DNA of 15,220 nt from Chloroflexi bacterium RBG_13_53_26 (GTDB lineage Bacteria > Chloroflexota > Dehalococcoidia > UBA2247 > RBG-13-53-26), in contig MGMW01000051.1 of the NCBI GenBank assembly GCA_001795035.1, forward strand, positions 1 through 15,220, given 5' to 3'. The position numbers were made by a program, and so were the translations under genes. The notes beneath the pieces are model-generated. The model was not told the DNA's origin and ran no database searches. It saw nothing but the letters and a program-made list of their open reading frames with translations. Below are positions 13,237 to 15,220 of the stretch, in pieces (positions within the stretch are counted from its first letter, which is position 1; each line of letters opens with the position of its first letter).

Positions 13237-15220
13237 ATGACGAGTCTGCACTGGAAGATACCTGAACGCATCGGTAGACTCGAAGAACTTGCCAACAATT
13301 TGTGGTGGAGCTGGCATCCTCGGGGACGCGAGATCTTTCGGGCTCTGGACTATGTGTTGTGGAGGCTCAGTGGCCACAACCCTGTAAGACAGCTTCGTGA
13401 TGTCACCCCTGATAGGCTACAGCGGCTTGCTGCTGACCCGGAGTTCCTTGAGCTGTATGACTCCATTATGGCAGAGTTCGATGCGGAGATGACAACTAAG
13501 GATACCTGGTTTGATGCGAACTATCCCCATCTACTGAATGGCCCGGTGGCCTACTTTTCGATGGAGTTCGCCATCCATAATTCGCTTCCTATCTATGCCG
13601 GAGGCCTGGGTGTTCTTGCAGGTGATACGTGCAAGGAAGCCAGCGACCTTGGTTTGCCCTTTGTAGGCGTTGGTTTCATGTACCCCCAGGGGTATTTTCA
13701 CCAGCGTATCTCGGCTGCTGGAACACAGGAAGAGGTCTACAGGCAACTGGATTTCCACGAAGCGCCGGTTAATCCAGTCCTTGACCAGAATGGGCGTAGG
13801 CTGCTGGTAAAGGTTGAACTGGGACAAGCGTTTCTCTTTGTTACTGTGTGGCAGGTTCGTGTGGGGCGTATGAACCTCTATTTACTGGATACCAATGTGG
13901 AGGACAATGAGCCAAATCAACGGTGGCTGTCTTCACGCCTATATGTGGCCGACTGGGTAGTACGCATGCAACAGGAAATCGTCCTTGGCATGGGTGGAGT
14001 GCGAGTCTTGCGGGCATTGGGCATCAAGCCCGCTATCTGGCATGTCAATGAAGGACATACAGCGTTCATGGTACTGGAACGCATCAGGGAAGAGGTGGAA
14101 CGGGGCATGCCGTTTGAAGAAGCTGCACAGAAGGTCAGGGCAAGCACCGTCTTTACCACTCACACGCCTGTCCCTGCCGGCCATGATGTCTTCCCTGTTG
14201 ATCTGGTGGAGAAGTACTTCGATACGTATTGCCAATCGTTGAAGATTGGTCACAAAGAATGCCTGGCTTTAGGCCAGCAGTGTGGTCCGGGAGACCAGGG
14301 ATTCAACATGACGGTACTTGCCTTGAAAATGTCGGATCATCGCTATGGGGTGAGCCGACTGCATGGCGTCGTGGCACGCAAGATGTGGCGTGTACTCTGG
14401 CCGGGAGTCGAGGAGGAGCAGGTGCCCATTGGACATATTACCAACGGCGTTCATGTGCCTACCTGGATTGCTCCCGAGATGTACCAGCTCTTTAGGAAGT
14501 ACATCGCTGAGGATTGGATGGAGAGGCAAGATGATGCTGATCTATGGAAACGTGTCCACGAAATACCCGATGGGGAGCTTTGGAGAGTCCGTCGTATCCT
14601 CAGGCACAAGCTCATGGGGAATTTACTGGAGGCAGCCCAGGGGGCTTGGGCAAAGGGCGATGTGGAATCCCATTATCTGGTGGCTATAGGCACACTGCTC
14701 CATCCAGACGTGTTGACCATAGGCTTTGTGAGACGATTTGCTGAGTACAAGCGGCCAACACTCATATTCCAGGATATTGAGCGTCTTAAGCGGCTTGTGC
14801 GAGATCCTTTGCGGCCTGTCCAATTAGTATTCGCAGGCAAGTCGCACCCCAATGACTTTGCATCCAAGTATCAGGTACAGAGGGTATTCAGTCTGGCTAG
14901 CGATCGTGATTTCATGGGACGAGTTGTCTTTGCCGAGGACTATGATATGCATCTAGCTCATTTCTTGACGCAGGGCGTAGATGTCTGGTTGAACAACCCG
15001 AGGCTGTTGAATGAGGCCAGTGGCACCAGTGGCATGAAGGCCTCCATCAACGGTGTTCTTCAGTTCAGTGTCCGTGATGGCTGGTGGGACGAAGGATACA
15101 ATGGTGCCAACGGCTGGACCATCGGCCAGCCTGTCAAGCCAGCGAACCTGGATGAAGAGGATAGAAGGGATGCAGAGGATATCTATTCTCTGCTGGAAAA
15201 AGCTATTGTACCTCTGTATT
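13237..15220 (+). CDS. glgP: alpha-glucan (glycogen/maltodextrin) phosphorylase, GT35, cut by the right window edge
   Basis: The frame is open from ATG 13237 to the last base (661 complete codons, no stop), so the C-terminus is missing. The N-terminal LEELANNLWWSWHPRGREIF (about 15-34) is the DUF3417 start typical of the short, non-animal-type phosphorylases. Then come YFSMEFAIHNSLPIYAGGLG, with GVLAGD directly after, HVNEGHTAFM, TTHTPVPAGHD, ITNGVHVPTW, RFAEYKRP, FAGKSHPND, and NEASGTSGMKASINGVL (about 592-608). Lys601 in the last of these is the expected pyridoxal-phosphate lysine (equivalent to Lys680 of rabbit muscle phosphorylase). Reaction: phosphorolysis of alpha-1,4-glucan to glucose 1-phosphate, which can feed storage-glucan breakdown or NDP-sugar supply. 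It has its own predicted promoter and leader and sits beside a glucan-synthase-like GT. The family usually needs about 700-850 residues, so most of the gene is present. Confidence 0.96.
   Translation, partial: MTSLHWKIPERIGRLEELANNLWWSWHPRGREIFRALDYVLWRLSGHNPVRQLRDVTPDRLQRLAADPEFLELYDSIMAEFDAEMTTKDTWFDANYPHLLNGPVAYFSMEFAIHNSLPIYAGGLGVLAGDTCKEASDLGLPFVGVGFMYPQGYFHQRISAAGTQEEVYRQLDFHEAPVNPVLDQNGRRLLVKVELGQAFLFVTVWQVRVGRMNLYLLDTNVEDNEPNQRWLSSRLYVADWVVRMQQEIVLGMGGVRVLRALGIKPAIWHVNEGHTAFMVLERIREEVERGMPFEEAAQKVRASTVFTTHTPVPAGHDVFPVDLVEKYFDTYCQSLKIGHKECLALGQQCGPGDQGFNMTVLALKMSDHRYGVSRLHGVVARKMWRVLWPGVEEEQVPIGHITNGVHVPTWIAPEMYQLFRKYIAEDWMERQDDADLWKRVHEIPDGELWRVRRILRHKLMGNLLEAAQGAWAKGDVESHYLVAIGTLLHPDVLTIGFVRRFAEYKRPTLIFQDIERLKRLVRDPLRPVQLVFAGKSHPNDFASKYQVQRVFSLASDRDFMGRVVFAEDYDMHLAHFLTQGVDVWLNNPRLLNEASGTSGMKASINGVLQFSVRDGWWDEGYNGANGWTIGQPVKPANLDEEDRRDAEDIYSLLEKAIVPLY

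Noticed and set aside
1..15220. CRISPR arrays, tRNA or rRNA genes, IS elements
   Set aside because: No regularly spaced repeats, cloverleaf-like segments with a T-arm, rRNA-like sequence, or transposase motifs were seen on either strand.

Overview
The window is part of a bacterial surface-polysaccharide (exopolysaccharide or O-antigen type) biosynthesis locus. It runs directly into what looks like an alpha-glucan (glycogen-type) metabolism module. All 14 genes I support lie on the + strand. Base composition is close to even, arginine is often encoded by AGA/AGG, and GTG starts appear. The alpha-glucan phosphorylase is the short DUF3417-containing type common in Chloroflexota, Actinobacteria and Archaea. 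A Chloroflexota (Dehalococcoidia-like) or similar deep-branching, probably environmental bacterium would fit, but this is low-confidence inference: there is no rRNA or other marker gene.

Region 1 (1-8832) is a tight operon of ten genes. It holds a GT4 glycosyltransferase cut by the window edge, a second GT4 of the WbuB/WcaI type, a tandem-GNAT acyltransferase-like protein, a NodB/CE4 polysaccharide deacetylase without a signal peptide, a class I methyltransferase, a small (PglC/WcaJ-C-terminal type) phosphoglycosyl transferase, a split transketolase (N and C subunits), a DegT/DnrJ/EryC1/StrS sugar aminotransferase, and a second class I methyltransferase. Most junctions overlap or are only a few bases long, so one transcript with translational coupling is likely.

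Region 2 (8833-11479) begins with a 333-base gap containing a possible promoter. It is followed by a membrane-anchored FlaA1/CapD/WbpM-type NDP-sugar 4,6-dehydratase and a small VanZ-like membrane protein. Region 3 (11480-15220) has a GT-B glycosyltransferase that resembles glycogen/starch synthases, a hairpin just after its stop, a near-consensus sigma-70-type promoter, and an alpha-glucan phosphorylase that runs off the right edge.

Working model (inference): the dehydratase makes a UDP-4-keto-6-deoxy-HexNAc. The aminotransferase, and perhaps the split transketolase, build an unusual (amino) sugar. The phosphoglycosyl transferase loads the first sugar phosphate onto the polyprenyl carrier and the GT4 enzymes extend it. 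The GNAT protein, deacetylase and methyltransferases decorate the glycan or its precursors. No Wzx flippase, Wzy polymerase or ABC exporter is visible. The most unusual element is the split transketolase inserted, with translational overlaps, between the phosphoglycosyl transferase and the aminotransferase.
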